Shown: positions 43,501 to 51,368, counted from the stretch's first letter. The stretch is 64,000 nucleotides of DNA from Lumbricus rubellus (GCA_945859605.1 OX243824.1:19388767-19452766); one strand, 5' to 3'. Notes: generated by a model not told the origin, from the sequence alone. Numbers and translations are program-made.

Positions 43501-45978
43501 GCCACGTTCTGTCTGTCCGCAGACAGAAACACCGAGACCAGGTCGGCGTGGTGAGGAAAGTTCGACGATGGAAGAAGCAGCTCATAGCAACAGGCAGTCT
43601 GAAAGAACATTTCCAATTCAAATATTTTAATTCATTTATTTCTCGCATTTGATATAGCGCCCCTTCAAGCTCGCTATGCTCAGAGACACTCCCGACTACA
43701 GTGCGGAGACTGCAATGAGTTTAACGCCGAAGTACTCAATTCTGTAAGAGACAAATATACATGTGTATTGTATTGTATATGAGCATTTATAAAGTACCTC
43801 TTACAGTACTAGCTATAAAGAGCCACTGTCATGGTAGAAAGGGAGACGAAAGGGAAAAGGATCTGCAAATGGTCCTGAGATGATATAGGTGAAAATTAGA
43901 AAGGCATGTAAGGTCGCTACAAGTGCTGAAAATGTGAGTGAGCTGTCAAAACTGACACCTAGGTCGTGCAGAGAAGTTTAAATGTAAATTGAAGAAAGGT
44001 TTCAAAGAGAAATGACAAGCCAATTTTTAAAAGTTGTTGGGTGTGCCAAGCCAAAAACAATCAATTCGTGATCAAATACAACTCAAATGTTCAGTCATCT
44101 TAACAGCCTCAATATTCTGGAGACTCACCTTATTGTAGGACGCATTCTTGAAGTTCCATATGATCAACTTTCGTTCACAAACCAGCCACACCCAACCATT
44201 TGGATCGAGTTTGGCACTTGGGGAAACATCCCCTAGACATAACAACAAATAGATAATCTCACTTAAGTCATCAGATTCAGGTTACATAAAAGCTTTAAGT
44301 ACTGATTTAACGATAATGATTTTAAGTGACCATCAAGAAACTATTATATTCAGGACAGGAAACTATTCCATGAGACTAACTTAACTAATCAGGAAAATGT
44401 TGATGTTCACTAAAGTTGTTAACATAACAAAATTTTCTGCACTTTGGTTAAAGTTAGATTTATGAAGGCCATTAATGAATAATTATCTCTGTGAAGTGAA
44501 AAAAACTGCCGGTGGAGATTTAAAATTAAAAAAATGTGACGTACGGCAAAATCTCTAGATAAGTGTGAAACACTTGCAAGTTACACAATCAATTTCATGA
44601 GCTGACATTCTGTTACATACAGATTTCTTGGGTGACAAGGACTTTATATATAAATAATTAAATATATATTTATATATATACCATCAAGGAGGTAATGAAT
44701 CTTGTTTCAAATACTGATGAATTTTGGTTTCTATGCAGTTCTACGTAGGTCCCAAGAGAAAAAGCACGTGGTATGTTAACAGAGAAATGGCAAAGTTCAT
44801 ATAAGTACATGAGAAAACAGAAGTTTCATAGGTTTGTAATTCACAGATCATACTCGGTAACTGTGTTAACGCTTCTGTCACAGCCACCGGAACAGGCGTT
44901 CCGTAGTCACTCAGAACATGTTCTGGTCCCAGTTCAGCTACTCCAGATGGAATTTCCGATGCATTGAGGCTCTTGTTGCGTCTGTAATATATAATTCAAA
45001 ATACAAGTTTGTCAATTAATCTTTCACTTTTTACAGGCATGACTAGTTTTTTTCTGCTGTAAGGAAGTGAGTTAGTGAATAATAATAATAATAATATCTT
45101 TTCTTTAATGAAATGCCTGCAAGACGCACTGCGCTTTACATTTACAAGTTATGCAGTAATCTTAATTAAACTTAACTACCAACTGAGCAGACAGCTTTGC
45201 AATTACACGGCGCTAATAGCAGCTCCTACAAATCAAATCCGCCCAACGGGGGGTCGAACCTGCTACCTCTCGCACTCTTGGCCAGCGTGTTAACCATTAC
45301 TCTACCGGGCTAGTTATAGGTATCAGGTTTTTAAATAAAGAAGGTGACCAAATTGCTTATAATTATCCATGCATAATTCCGTTAAGAATATTCATTCAAG
45401 AATTTCTGTAGCGCTTATTCAAGAAAACTACTCAGAAGCGCTCCCCACTCTAGTAAGCAAAAAAGCAGTTTTGAATCGAATTAAAAAAAGCCCAGCAAGA
45501 GCCCCTGGAAGCACACGTAGCTCTTGTGAAAGCCCATTCCAGACCATTGGGCCCACTACGTAAAAGGCTAGATAATTAGCATACCTCACACTATATCAGG
45601 CAGTTCTATAACTCTACACCGGATATCCAGGTCCGCCGTTCCCTTCACTCTTCTGCACAGGGCGAACTTCTATGCATTTATTTCTATCAGGCAAAGACTC
45701 TCTTTCTCTTCTGCTAGCATTGTGGTCTGGAATGAGCTACCCCATACCTGAATCTGCGGTCAAGGATTCCTGCTGATATCTATAGCTTAGCGCCACGCAT
45801 TAACCCATATTATCGCCCAATTAAACGAACGAATTATTTACCCAAACTTTGGCGTCGCAAGCTTCTTGCGAGGAGTCACATTATTGCCAGTTCGTCGACT
45901 CGATTTTTGTTGTGACGAAATCCTCGGCACCGATGTCGGCGTTTTCTGCCGAGAAGCATTCAAATTTGGATTATACAT
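21513..45978 (-). CDS. NUP133: Nucleoporin NUP133, complete gene (35 coding exons)
   Basis: Scaffold component of the Y-shaped (NUP107-160) complex of the nuclear pore. Exons in transcription order: 45978-45842, 44981-44854, 44232-44129, 43598-43374, 42649-42584, 41970-41860, 41296-41186, 40494-40465, 39388-39327, 38746-38679, 38150-38071, 37510-37411, 36776-36723, 36291-36207, 35672-35627, 35388-35329, 35127-35017, 34228-34063, 33334-33225, 32803-32697, 32338-32239, 31749-31630, 30981-30838, 30070-29845, 29019-28886, 28479-28440, 28086-27962, 27088-27029, 26791-26716, 25798-25731, 24418-24359, 23602-23522, 23032-22965, 22401-22313, 21655-21513. They sum to 3495 bases, 1164 residues plus TAA, close to the vertebrate length, with every phase consistent. 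Diagnostic stretches: SGIGRRVSSFF, DDYPASDPRWAES, LLCEHAEK, NLTPQDIFYRE, SLAEKYCDF, KGKRGKLL, LSKLAALA, FDFKKALDL. The start could instead be the in-frame ATG at 46053. Confidence 0.95.
23173..23243. repeat. Four-fold tandem repeat, 18 bp unit
   Basis: AAATTGGTGGTCATATC is repeated four times head to tail within a NUP133 intron. Confidence 0.9.
23654..24000. mobile_element. hAT-like MITE with gtatagaa target duplication
   Basis: CAGTGGTTCCCAACC at 23662, with copies of gtatagaa at 23654-23661 and 23993-24000. The right terminus is shortened to ...CACGGGTTG. The body is rich in GGGCCAC/GTGGCCC. The same family lies in the opposite orientation at 38230-38566. Confidence 0.8.
24445..24772 (+). 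mobile_element. LINE 3' end: reverse-transcriptase C-terminus plus tail
   Basis: The frame reads SLPGRSALRSAANGLLVVPR, then SRSFAYVGPSCWNRLPHKLR and FRKRLKTILFVRGSAN before TAG at 24698. This is the R.F...P..WN.LP..LR...F...LKT.LF ending of L2/CR1-type LINE proteins. The tail GGGAGCGCTACTG...GGCGCTATATAAATG follows and ends in (TTACAA)n. It is 5'-truncated at about 24445. Confidence 0.8.
25102..25323 (+). mobile_element. SINE family A, near-complete copy
   Basis: tRNA-like head GGGGCGTGGTGGTGGTGCAG, B box GGTTCGAATCC near 25160, body AGGACTTTGGGCAAGTCC and GCTCAGCGCTTCAGCGTG, then the LINE-type tail GGAGCGCCTCTGAGTAG...CTTGAAGGGGCACTATA. It ends in ACAAGTGCACATACAAACATA. An opposite-strand copy follows about 110 bases away. 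Confidence 0.85.
25437..25658 (-). mobile_element. SINE family A, near-complete copy (reverse)
   Basis: Reverse copy with all parts: tail (left), GCAGTGCCCGC, GGACTTGGGCAAGTCC, B box complement GGATTCGAACC and head CCACCACTACACCACCGCGCC. Together with 25102-25323 it makes a large imperfect inverted repeat in the NUP133 intron between exons 24418 and 25731. Confidence 0.85.
26118..26190 (+). mobile_element. LINE/SINE tail fragment
   Basis: GAGCACTTCTGAGTAG...TTGCAGAAGCGCTATAGAAATTCTTGAATGAATAAATG: shared hairpin tail with a (GAAT)n-like end. Confidence 0.65.
27296..27378 (+). mobile_element. LINE/SINE tail fragment with (TTAGA)n end
   Basis: GGGAGCACTTCTGAATAG...TGAGAAGTGCTTTACAAATG, then repeated GATTA units. 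The stem AGCACTTCT / AGAAGTGCT is perfect and differs from other copies by a paired change. Confidence 0.65.
28154..28235. mobile_element. Miniature piggyBac-like element, 82 bp
   Basis: TTAACCCATTCC at the left and GGAAAAGGGTTAA at the right: TTAA target plus a short inverted repeat with CCC start. The interior includes TCGGGTCGCGGGTGACCCGG, itself palindromic. Confidence 0.55.
28592..28800 (-). mobile_element. LINE 3' fragment interrupted by a miniature TTAA element
   Basis: The reverse tail ATTTATATAGCGCCCCTTCAAG starts near 28599, followed by LINE-like sequence to about 28800. Inside it 28684-28764 runs TTAACCCCTTTAGCGGC ... GCCGCTAAAGGGATCAA, an 81-bp piggyBac-like miniature element with a perfect 12-base arm and one mutated target site. 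Confidence 0.55.
29040..29325 (+). mobile_element. SINE-like repeat (family C) with (ATC)n tail
   Basis: Contains a B-box-like GCGATTCAAGCCCC, then TGTGGGGAAGGCAACAGGAAA and CCACCTCACTTATCTCATCC, GCCAATGAACCTGCCTTCGG, ending GAACGATCATCATCATCATCA. The second half recurs at 43222-43326. Probably tRNA-derived; the A box is not clear. Confidence 0.55.
29560..29706 (+). mobile_element. LINE 3' end fragment
   Basis: TACGTCTACTTTCTGGGGTTATTACTGAAA... continues to CTGTCCTTTTTTGCCGTGCT, the tail GGGAGCGCTTCTGAGTAG and GAATAAATGAATGA. Nearly the same sequence is at 39040-39180, so both are one subfamily. Confidence 0.75.
30110..30178. mobile_element. Miniature piggyBac-like element, 69 bp
   Basis: TTAACCCTTTAATGACCA and TGTCATTAAAGGGTTAA are nearly perfect inverted arms around about 35 bases. 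TTAA is at both edges. It lies 40 bases beyond NUP133 exon 30070-29845. Confidence 0.65.
30195..30600 (-). mobile_element. LINE remnants (tail and RT C-terminus)
   Basis: 30201-30240 is a reverse LINE tail (ATTTATATAGCACCACTTC...CTCAGGAGCGCTCC). Reading the minus strand from about 30530 gives RPRMGWINNIRTWMEMPFD with LTDDTVKME, the RPRMRW...NI..W tail of another non-LTR element, similar in type to 2320-2496. Confidence 0.5.
30582..30857. repeat. Tandem duplication of an intron segment with an exon end
   Basis: GAAAGTTGATTTGGCTAAATT...AAGAAGAAACCAAACC...ATTCTCACCTGCCTACGAATAACA at 30590-30688 is repeated at 30758-30857. The right copy contains the real 3' end of NUP133 exon 30981-30838. The left copy carries a decoy of its last 17-18 bases and its splice donor. 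Confidence 0.8.
31380..31615 (+). mobile_element. LINE C-terminus remnant with (ATT)n tail
   Basis: The frame ends LAASVDSFKSKLKTYLFAKAY before TGA near 31510, matching the SFK..LKTYLF ending of LINE proteins. CGCCATATAAATTGCAGTC and a long (ATT)n run follow, ending just before NUP133 exon 31749-31630. The open frame extending left to 31081 is mostly not LINE-like and is probably fortuitous. Confidence 0.55.
31855..32150 (-). mobile_element. LINE-derived fragment (reverse)
   Basis: GACCATTTATAAAGCGCTTCTC...GCAAGAGC then CCCAGTGCG... resembles 34360-34530 (GACCATTTATAAAGCGCTTC, CAGTGTGTGCGACTCCAAGAG). Both are reverse LINE tails with flanking 3' region. Confidence 0.5.
33488..34001 (+). mobile_element. 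Tandemly duplicated unit with two SINE family A copies
   Basis: AAACCTCTCATAAATGGC...CCATTCAGAAAATGCA plus a SINE (33548-33730) is repeated as AAACCTATCATAAATGGC...plus a SINE (33791-34001). Both SINEs have internal deletions. The second has its hairpin tail doubled (GGAGCGCTTCTGAGTAGAAA and again GGCGCTTCTGAGTAGAAA). It lies between NUP133 exons 33334 and 34063. Confidence 0.75.
34355..34530 (-). mobile_element. LINE-derived fragment (reverse)
   Basis: Starts with TTGTATTGTATCTGACCATT and TATAAAGCGCTTCTAG, then a region shared with 31855-32150 and 37780-38010. No coding frame survives. Confidence 0.5.
34900..34985 (+). mobile_element. LINE/SINE tail fragment
   Basis: CTGGGAGCGCCTCCGAGTAG, then TTTCTTGAAGGGGCGCTATATAAATTC with AATGAATGAATGAA end. 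Confidence 0.7.
37545..37745 (-). mobile_element. SINE family A copy (reverse)
   Basis: Tail AATAGCGCCTCCTTCAAGC...CTCAGAGGCGCTCC, body CTACGTGGCGGCTTGAGG, degenerate B box (GGATTTGAACC) and head CGACGCCACCACTACA. It lies directly beside NUP133 exon 37510-37411. Confidence 0.75.
37780..38010 (-). mobile_element. LINE 3' end fragment (reverse)
   Basis: The minus-strand frame ends WFHTGSASD before a stop. The protein end overlaps the conserved tail exactly as in the 48871 copy (GSASE). Upstream it contains HCGTSFLLRC.... It is close to NUP133 exon 38150-38071. Confidence 0.6.
38071..44981 (-). CDS. NUP133: NUP133 exons encoding the N-terminal beta-propeller with ALPS-like loop
   Basis: Exons 44981-44854 to 38150-38071 encode propeller blades: DYGTPVPVAVTEAL, WVWLVCERKLIIWNF, ISPEGTARFWYNIS, LYVLTGANVQKWVV, DGVMVLGAG, SPQVYYAIGML. 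Exon 41970-41860 encodes SQGLMSGIGRRVSSFF at about residues 231-246. This is the amphipathic lipid-packing-sensor loop known in vertebrate NUP133, with alternating small polar residues and bulky hydrophobic ones, which lets the protein sense curved membrane. Exon 40494-40465 is a 30-base micro-exon (HGVVSITDRS). For exon 38150-38071 the acceptor TTGAAG ending at 38151 is required; an earlier TCGCAG would close the frame. Confidence 0.88.
38222..38574. mobile_element. hAT-like MITE with perfect ctttagat target duplication
   Basis: CAGCGGTTCCCAACC at 38230 and GGTTGGGAACCTCTG ending at 38566 lie between two copies of ctttagat. GTGGCC-rich subtermini match the copy at 23662-23992, in opposite orientation. 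Confidence 0.88.
38949..39182 (+). mobile_element. LINE 3' end with protein terminus GSASE and hairpin tail
   Basis: The frame contains LLVPFARTATMQNRAFSVIA and FFIKLKTVLFCRARVGSASE before TAG. The tail that follows forms a perfect stem, AGCGCTTCT / AGAAGCGCT, and ends TATAAATTCTTGAGTGAATG. A deletion in the WN.LP region broke the protein. Confidence 0.8.
39749..39819. mobile_element. Miniature piggyBac-like element, 71 bp
   Basis: TTAACCCTTTAATGCCGAGA ... GGGATTAAAGGGTTAA. The core GGTAGTAAATGGTCTGGGAA and TTCTATACCC is shared with the copies at 42785-42841 and 48215-48285. Confidence 0.7.
40168..40394 (-). mobile_element. SINE family A, near-complete copy (reverse)
   Basis: Left to right: TGTTTGTTTGTATATGCACT, tail (ATATAGCGCCCCTTCAATC, CTCAGAGGCGCTCC), AAGGACTTGTCCAAGGTCC, B box complement GGATTCGAACC, head ending CACCACACCACCGCACCCC. 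It sits beside the NUP133 micro-exon (40465-40494). Confidence 0.85.
40465..40494 (-). CDS. NUP133: NUP133 micro-exon, 30 bp
   Basis: Encodes HGVVSITDRS between an acceptor AAACAG and a donor GTAGTG, phase 0 at both ends. I include it because the neighbouring exons join EK to KKEASS. Other NUP133 proteins have a stretch of about this length after EK (EKHAYSWDINRAL in the vertebrate protein). Skipping it also keeps frame, so it could be absent or alternatively spliced. Confidence 0.55.
40705..40845 (-). mobile_element. LINE tail fragment (reverse)
   Basis: TTCATTCATTACAAGGATTT, ATATAGCACAACTTC...GACTACTCAGGAACACTCCC: the shared tail in reverse with (GAAT)n-type end. Adjoins a forward LINE copy on its right. 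Confidence 0.6.
40800..41090 (+). mobile_element. LINE 3' end, frameshifted
   Basis: Frames include LRSATQGNLVLPMARTSAAH-like sequence and later HQVRSASEE over the tail GGAGCGCCTCTGAGGAG. The 3' end is TATATAAATGTACGATTACAATTACAA. Confidence 0.6.
41395..41660 (-). mobile_element. LINE 3' end (reverse), degraded
   Basis: Reverse tail TTATATAGCGCCTCTTCGAGG...CTCAGAAGCACTCC, then antisense of CNLEWPT-like protein end (CCACTCCAGGTTGTAGGAC). Several stops interrupt the frame. Confidence 0.6.
41750..41815. repeat. (AAT)n microsatellite after a CCCGGG-rich repeat end
   Basis: TAATAATAATAAAATAATAA follows AATTCCCGGGCAATGCCGGG, TACCCCCAGCTAGT. That CTAGCTG...CCGGG motif also starts the repeat at 51595. 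Confidence 0.8.
42785..42841. mobile_element. Truncated miniature piggyBac-like element
   Basis: GGGTATAGGATTTCCCATACC-type core through CCATCTCGGTATTAAAGGGTTAA. One arm is intact and the other is lost. Same core as 39749-39819. Confidence 0.6.
43010..43095 (+). mobile_element. LINE/SINE tail fragment
   Basis: TGAGCGCTTCTTGAGTAGG...AGGAGGCACAATCCAAATTTACAGAATGAATGAATA. Confidence 0.55.
43128..43326 (+). mobile_element. Chimeric SINE: family A head joined to family C 3' half
   Basis: 43128-43205 has the head GGACACGGTATTG...GTTGCAGGTTTGAATCTACC (B box GGTTTGAATC) and CCTCAAGGCGC. From about 43222 it switches to CTGTGAGGAAGGCAACGGGA, AACCACCCCATCC, CCAATGGACCTGCCTTCGGG and an (ATC)n tail as in 29040-29325. 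Confidence 0.55.
43625..43745 (-). mobile_element. SINE family A 3' half (reverse)
   Basis: TTGATATAGCGCCCCTTCAA...CAGAGACACTCCCGACTACAG, TGCGGAGACTGC: tail and adjacent body; no head. Confidence 0.65.
43775..43990 (-). mobile_element. LINE-derived fragment (reverse)
   Basis: TGTATTGTATATGAGCATTTATAAAGTACC... matches the start of 34355-34530. No frame survives. Confidence 0.45.
45071..45312 (-). mobile_element. tRNA-derived SINE family B (reverse copy)
   Basis: The reverse complement of the copy at 9885: (ATT)n-type run, GCAAGACGCACTGCGC, TTACATTTACAAG, AATTGCAAAGC body parts, B box complement and head ending GTTAACCATTACTCTACCGGGC. It lies in NUP133 intron 1. Confidence 0.8.
45395..45570 (-). 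mobile_element. LINE 3' end (reverse)
   Basis: The minus-strand frame reads VVGPMVWNGLSQELRVLPGA and FKTAFLLTRVGSASE before the stop. The tail lies in reverse at the left edge (AGAATTTCTGTAGCGC). Short but intact frame. Confidence 0.75.
45600..45760 (+). mobile_element. LINE RT C-terminus remnant
   Basis: The plus strand reads VPFTLLHRANFYAFISIRQ then SFSSASIVVWNELPHT before a stop, the ...FS...WN.LP ending of a LINE protein. It is back to back with the reverse copy at 45395. Confidence 0.5.
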
Positions 45979-46053
45979 CTTTCCGCCAAAACCGATGTTT
46001 TCACATTGACTACGAAACCGTTTACATTTCTCCGGGAAATATATATCAACCAT
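45842..46053 (-). CDS. NUP133: NUP133 first coding exon and start region
   Basis: The frame is open from an ATG at 46053 through a second ATG at 45978 to a donor GTAAAT at 45841. I prefer 45978: it gives MYNPNLNASRQKTP, a basic, Ser/Thr/Pro-rich, disordered start like other NUP133 N-termini. The longer start would add 25 residues (MVDIYFPEKCKRF...) with no resemblance I recognise. A sequence AAAAATGGCGC (read on the minus strand, about 46058-46068) resembles a YY1 site and sits where a transcription start would be expected. The upstream ATG within it is out of frame and quickly closed. Confidence 0.75.
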
Positions 46054-46281
46054 AGAGCGCCATTTTTTACCATAGACTAGTAAGTATTACGACTCCAGTA
46101 CCGGCCATCTAGGGAACTATGCAGTTAATAATTTGTCATGTACTACCCAGTGCAGATTTGCTCCTGCGTTATTAGCATTAATCTGCTTTAAGCACGGGAT
46201 CACGCACATTCGTACAAGCCCGGCTTCGGCACCAATAGGATCCAGAGGGTGCCTATAAACCAGGGTTCAAAATTTAATGAC

Positions 46282-46621
46282 TATGGAGACAGTGGCGGAT
46301 CCAGGGGGGCCAATCCGGCCATGGCCCCCCATTGAAAACTGCCATGGGACGTGGCCCCCCCATTTGGTCTGAAATTAGCAATACGAATATGGGTGTAATG
46401 GATATTGCCCCCCCCCCCTATTTCGAAAATTGTATGGGACGTGGTCCCCCCCGTTCGATTTCCAAGGTGAGGACTAAAAAAAGGTGGCGGATGAAATGGT
46501 ATGATTTTCCAAAAAAATTTGGCCGATGAATAAAAAAAAATTTTCCCTCCTTTTCCCCATCCGAGATCTAAGATTTTGGCCCCCCCCCTGAAACAGTTCT
46601 GGATCCGCCACTGTATGGAGA
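46282..46621. mobile_element. hAT-like MITE, 324 bp, perfect 8-bp target duplication
   Basis: CAGTGGCGGATCCAGG at 46290 and CTGGATCCGCCACTG ending at 46613 lie between two copies of tatggaga. Long runs of C and G (GGCCCCCC) occur near both ends. CAGTGGCGGATCC is a widespread hAT terminus. Intact ends suggest recent activity. It lies about 230 bases upstream of the NUP133 start. Confidence 0.9.
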
Positions 46622-47989
46622 CAGACGGTAGGTATATACAAGAAGTTGCGGTCTGTCAACTTAATTTTCTCGAATAGACGAAATATATTTATAACGAAAT
46701 AATATGGCGTTTATTAGGCCTGCGCAAATCCCAATATCTTGGGAAAATGGCCATGCAGTGCACGCGCTGGTTGAACTTGAACGCATGGACATGATTTTTG
46801 GCTGAACGCTTCACACGAACCAAAGATTACATATCTGATACAAGTTGTTTATCAACGTATTCGTACGTCAGCGAACTTATTAGCAATTGAGTATCATTTA
46901 GAAGAAGCCCGACTACTTAAATTGCCGGTGTTGTTTGTATGTGAAATCGTTTAAGCATTCACACCGTTTATTATGATAAGCCGGATTGAAACTGTTATGA
47001 AAACTAGACTAATGCAGCGCAAAACTACGTAGGTTACCGAACGTCTTGCACATTAAAAAGACCGTCGAATGGTGACGCTTTAAGGCCACCGGTTCTTACA
47101 TAACCAAAAGCGAATCCTTGCCAATGTGTACTCTGTGTTTAAAGTTTGCTATTTTAATATTTTTTGCTTTGGTAATAAATAATTGCAGTTTTGGATTTTT
47201 ACAATTTTATTTATCAGTGCGAATCTATAAATGGTAAGCAAAATAACAACAGTATTGCTGAATTTAGATAATCTATAATTTCTATTCGCTTGAGTGAAGT
47301 GAAGTGAAAATGTTTATGGTCACTGCCCGTCCGATCAATGATAGGGAAGACATGAATCATACCAGACGACGGGTCACCTTTAAATGACTGAAAATTTGCT
47401 TGTCTTGTTGTCTGTGTATAACCTCCGCTCATCTGCCTATTCTTCACGAAGAGGTACTGTTACGGCTCATAAATACTGGCGCTACTTAACTCCTAGATGC
47501 CGCTGTTAGTAGTCAAGAGTGTCGAAAGGACATGTTATGATATTTGTAATAATTTGCTATTTATTTTTGCCGACTTGGTTGAAATGTTGTAACAAGTACT
47601 GAAGGAATAAAGCGGTTTATCATGTGAATGTGCGTGTTGTGATGTCACTAACACTAGGTTTTGGTTCAACACATTTTGTAATGCAGACCATCTGCTGATT
47701 ATATCTATGAATAATTTGGAATATTTATAAAATTTTACGTGCTGCGATTTTGTAATAATGACACGTATATTTACTAGTCTGGTGGATTTCACCTTGAAAG
47801 TTGAGGTCACACATTGATTGGTAAAATTTTAATAGATCATCTAGGAATTTTTCCAAGGAGCATAGATATAATTCATTGCACGCGTAGTACCGTGAGAGGA
47901 AGTTTGCATTAATTGATTCAGCTAGCTGTTTGAGTGGGGATGATAGTGACTAAATGATAGCATTGTTGCCCTACAGGGCCTAGAGGTAT

Positions 47990-48310
47990 TCATGGTTGCT
48001 ACTCCTCCATTCTGCACAGAAGGGGTGCTCTTGGTCCCATTTGTATGAACTGCAACTATGCAGAATTGAGTATTTTCCGTTATGGACTCGGTGATCTAGA
48101 ACAGGCTCTACCATGTGCTGTGCCTGCTCCTTTGGACTATTTTCATGAAATTTATAAAGTCTGCTTTTTTGCTGTGATGGAGTTGGAAGCGCCTGTGAGT
48201 ACCGGTAGGACCCTTTAACCCTTTGATGCAGAGAGTGTAGTAAAATGTATGGGAAATCCTATACCCTCCGTCATTAAAGGGTTAAGGGTGCTGTATGTAT
48301 GAATGTATGA
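47990..48310 (+). mobile_element. LINE 3' remnant with an inserted miniature TTAA element
   Basis: GGTGCTCTTGGTCCCATTTG and ACTGCAACTATGCAGAATTG match 38949 onward. The tail GGAAGCGCCTGTGAGTACC is interrupted at 48215-48285 by TTAACCCTTTGATGCAGAG ... GTCATTAAAGGGTTAA, and TGTATGAATGTATGAATG follows. Confidence 0.65.
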
Positions 48311-48834
48311 ATGAATGAAGTTCCGAATAAAACAAAATTTCTAGCTATTCAACAATGGATACATGTACCTCATCCAATGAGAACATTTTAGTTTTTGCAT
48401 GAGTGTTTGCACTCGGACAGTGCCAGTTCCCAAGCCTTGATGAAAGAGGAGGGCGACACTAATGATCCTTGTTATCAGTTATCACACAGTGTCCTTAAGC
48501 ACACAATGGTATCAAAATAGCATGGTTATTCAAAAATATATATTGGCTTCACTGTAAATTATGAAATAGTGGAGCCAGAGAAAAAGAAACATAATAGGTA
48601 TGTTTGCAGATACAATACAGTAGTCTGTCAGACATAAAACGTAAAAAAAACCACTAAAACAAACCTAACATGTGTTTTGTCTCAAAGGACACATGCTGCT
48701 ACAGTAACATAACAGTAAAAGAATATGTTAATGTCTGTTTTATGAGTGCTTGTATAAGTAGATCTAGACCTCTGTACATGTATATTTAGAAAGTGGATCA
48801 AAATTCATTTCACATCCTGTGCTATTATTCATTC

Positions 48835-49365
48835 ATTTCAGGAATTTATATAGCGCCTCTTCAAGAAAATCTACTCAGAAGCGCTCCCGACCCAACCACG
48901 GTTAAAGAGAACAGTCTTAAGAGCAGAGTAGAACGTAGTCTCAAAGGCTCGAGGCATTAGACGTAGTTCCACAGGGAGCCCATTCCAGGTTGCAGGGCCA
49001 ACAACAGAAAAGGCACGGCGCTGCACAATAGAAGTGCGCGACCGGGGGACAAGAAGCTCAGCCTGCTTAGAAGAGCGGAGAGAGCCACGGCGCTGGACGC
49101 TCAGGGTGGAGCAACAGAGCTCCTGTAAATAGACAGGGGCCACACCCGAAAGACAGCGCCAAACCAAGGAAGATATTCGGTAAGTGACCCTTTGTGAGAA
49201 AGGGAGCCAGTGCAAGACATCCCGCATATAGTCAGTGACATGGCCGAATTTTGGGATGCGACCGACAAGGCGTGCCGCAGAGCGCAAGACCCTGTCCAAG
49301 CACCCAACCCGAGTCACCGGAAGACCTACATAGAGGGCGCTGCAATAGTGCCCTGCAGTAATAAT
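48835..49365 (-). mobile_element. LINE (L2/CR1-like) 3' end, longest coding copy in the window
   Basis: The minus-strand frame is open from about 49360 to the stop at 48871. It reads YCSALYVGLPVTRVGCLDRV, RSAARLVG, DVLHWLPFSQRVTYRI, GVAPVYLQELC, FSVVGPATWNGLPVELR and ends LKTVLFNRGWVGSASE. This is the thumb/C-terminal part of an L2/CR1-group reverse transcriptase. The stop lies in the shared tail, which ends GAGGCGCTATATAAATTCC, TGAAATGAATGAAT. 5'-truncated; endonuclease and RT core absent. Confidence 0.9.
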
Positions 49366-50104
49366 TCAAAACTTATATATGGCTTTATATGAATTTGGAT
49401 TGCAATTGTATGGCAGAAATGTACATTGCGATAAATGTGAGCTGATATTTGACTCATTTTTATATGCTTTTTTGTGCAGTGATACAGCTATGTTAGAATG
49501 GTTTAGTATATTGAATCTTGTGCTCGAAAAATTGTATTCAATTTATTTCATAACTGGCATATAATATTATGCTGGTTGCTAAACTGCATCTTGAGAAATC
49601 ATTGCAAAAATGCATTGTCGGATATTTGCAATGAAGTCATTTGAAAACAAGGCTGTTTTCTTACAAAGCACAATGTTGTTCATTTGGAAAGCCAATATGC
49701 CATCTCTGCTTACTTTAGCTTATCATCAGTCCATATAGTAAACAATCCGTTGATATATCTGGCACCGAAATACAAGCCCCAGCTGTCCATGCATAACCAG
49801 CCTAGGCAGGCATTATATGTGAAAGTGTGACATGGTTATAATATTATGTATGTGTAATTGTGTATGTATTTATCCAGTAAGGCCTTGCTTAGAGCTTTTT
49901 GTCTAGATACAGACTTTAAACCTGCCTTTATAGCTGTTTGGATCTACTGGTAAAGATTTATATGTTCTGCACATTGTCTGCTAACAGCAGGAACTAATTT
50001 CCGCTAAAGATATCTTATGGCTAAAACTAAAAGGACATTGGTGTCTGACCTTGTTGCTCACTATGATCAAGTAGTGGGTTATGGTGATAATGGTTAGCAC
50101 TCTG

Positions 50105-50296
50105 GCATGAAGAGCGCACCACCACGCGATCACTTCCTGCTGCCCTCCAAAAGGTCCACTCAACCTTCCAAGCGCCTGCGCAATTGCGAGTGAATGACTT
50201 GCCCAAGGTCCCTACATGGCGGCCTGAGGTGGATTTGAACCTGAAACCATCCAGCTGCAAGGAAACGAACATACCCACTACACCATCGCACCACAC
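50105..50296 (-). mobile_element. SINE family A head half (reverse)
   Basis: From about 50170: CGCCTGCGCAATTGCGAGTG, GACTTGCCCAAGGTCC, TGGCGGCCTGAGGTGGATTT, B box region and head CCCACTACACCATCGCACC. The left part (GATCACTTCCTGCTGCC) is unrelated, so the tail is missing. Confidence 0.65.
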
Positions 50297-50929
50297 TTTT
50301 GTCAGCAGGATAGTTTTTGTCCAGATGTCAAGTAAAGATCTGACAGTGGTTAACCCAGATATTCTGTACTGTAGTTGATGCTGTTTTGAGAATAAATGAA
50401 TATTGATTGAATATTGATTGAATGTTGTTGGTTGCCTATTGATCAGTTGATTTGTTGTGTATTATGCAGCTAGGCATTTGCACTGACAATTCTACTGACA
50501 TACATGTATTCCATTGACATTTGTGCTGACATATTCCACTGACAATTCTACTGACATGTTCCACTGACTTTGCACTCACACGTTACATTTCCAAATATCC
50601 AAGAAACAATTATTTGCTACTGACAATGCTCTACTGACTGTTATAATTGAAATCCTAATGACAGAAATCATTTAGTTATAATTTATTATTAGTCAATAGA
50701 CATTTATGTTTGTGAGATTGTGAGTATTCTGGCCCTTTCTGGGTAAATTACCTTATAACATCTGCTGTTTCTATGCTGTTCAGAATATTGGGCAGAACGC
50801 TTTTGGACATAAATTGTCCATTACTAAGGCATGTAGGCCTACATGTGGAATGTCCTGTGCTGGCTTCCTATCCTGCAGTGAATTATATACTGGGTCTCTG
50901 CTTTGTTGTGGCTGTGCCTCCTGGGTAGT

Positions 50930-51368
50930 GAGGCCTAAAAAAAAAGTGTTGTGTTTCCGGTAACAGAGCTAAAAAAAATTGGGTAGGTAGGTCGGAAAAT
51001 TTTTTTATTTTGTAAAATATTTTTATGCAGTGACTATCCGAAAAAGTATACCCCACTAGTCTTTTTTGCACGCTGAAACAAAGTACGTGTTCTAAGCAAG
51101 TATAAACTGCCTATTTCCCGACTGTCTGCACCTAAAACTGCTCTAGAAACAGTCCTATTAATTTAATTTTGTTGACGTCTCTTATGTTATGTCAATACAA
51201 ATGTAAAAAAATTAATTTTTGAAAAAAAGTTTTTTTTTTTTTGAAAAAAAATTTTTTTGGGGAAAAAATATTTTTTTTATAAAAAATTTTTACAAAAATA
51301 TTTGGGTCGCGGCCGTAAAAATGGGTCGGTCGGGTTACCGGAAACACAACACTTTTTTTTACGCCTGA
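50930..51368 (+). mobile_element. MITE with GTTGTGTTTCCGGTAAC termini, copy 1
   Basis: AGGCCTAAAAAAAAAGTGTT, GTGTTTCCGGTAAC opens the element and its complement (GGTTACCGGAAACACAACAC ... TACGCCT) closes it. The interior carries TATCCGAAAAAGTATACCCC and AGCAAGTATAAACTGCC, plus long A/T runs. No ORF. Superfamily and target duplication unclear. Confidence 0.75.
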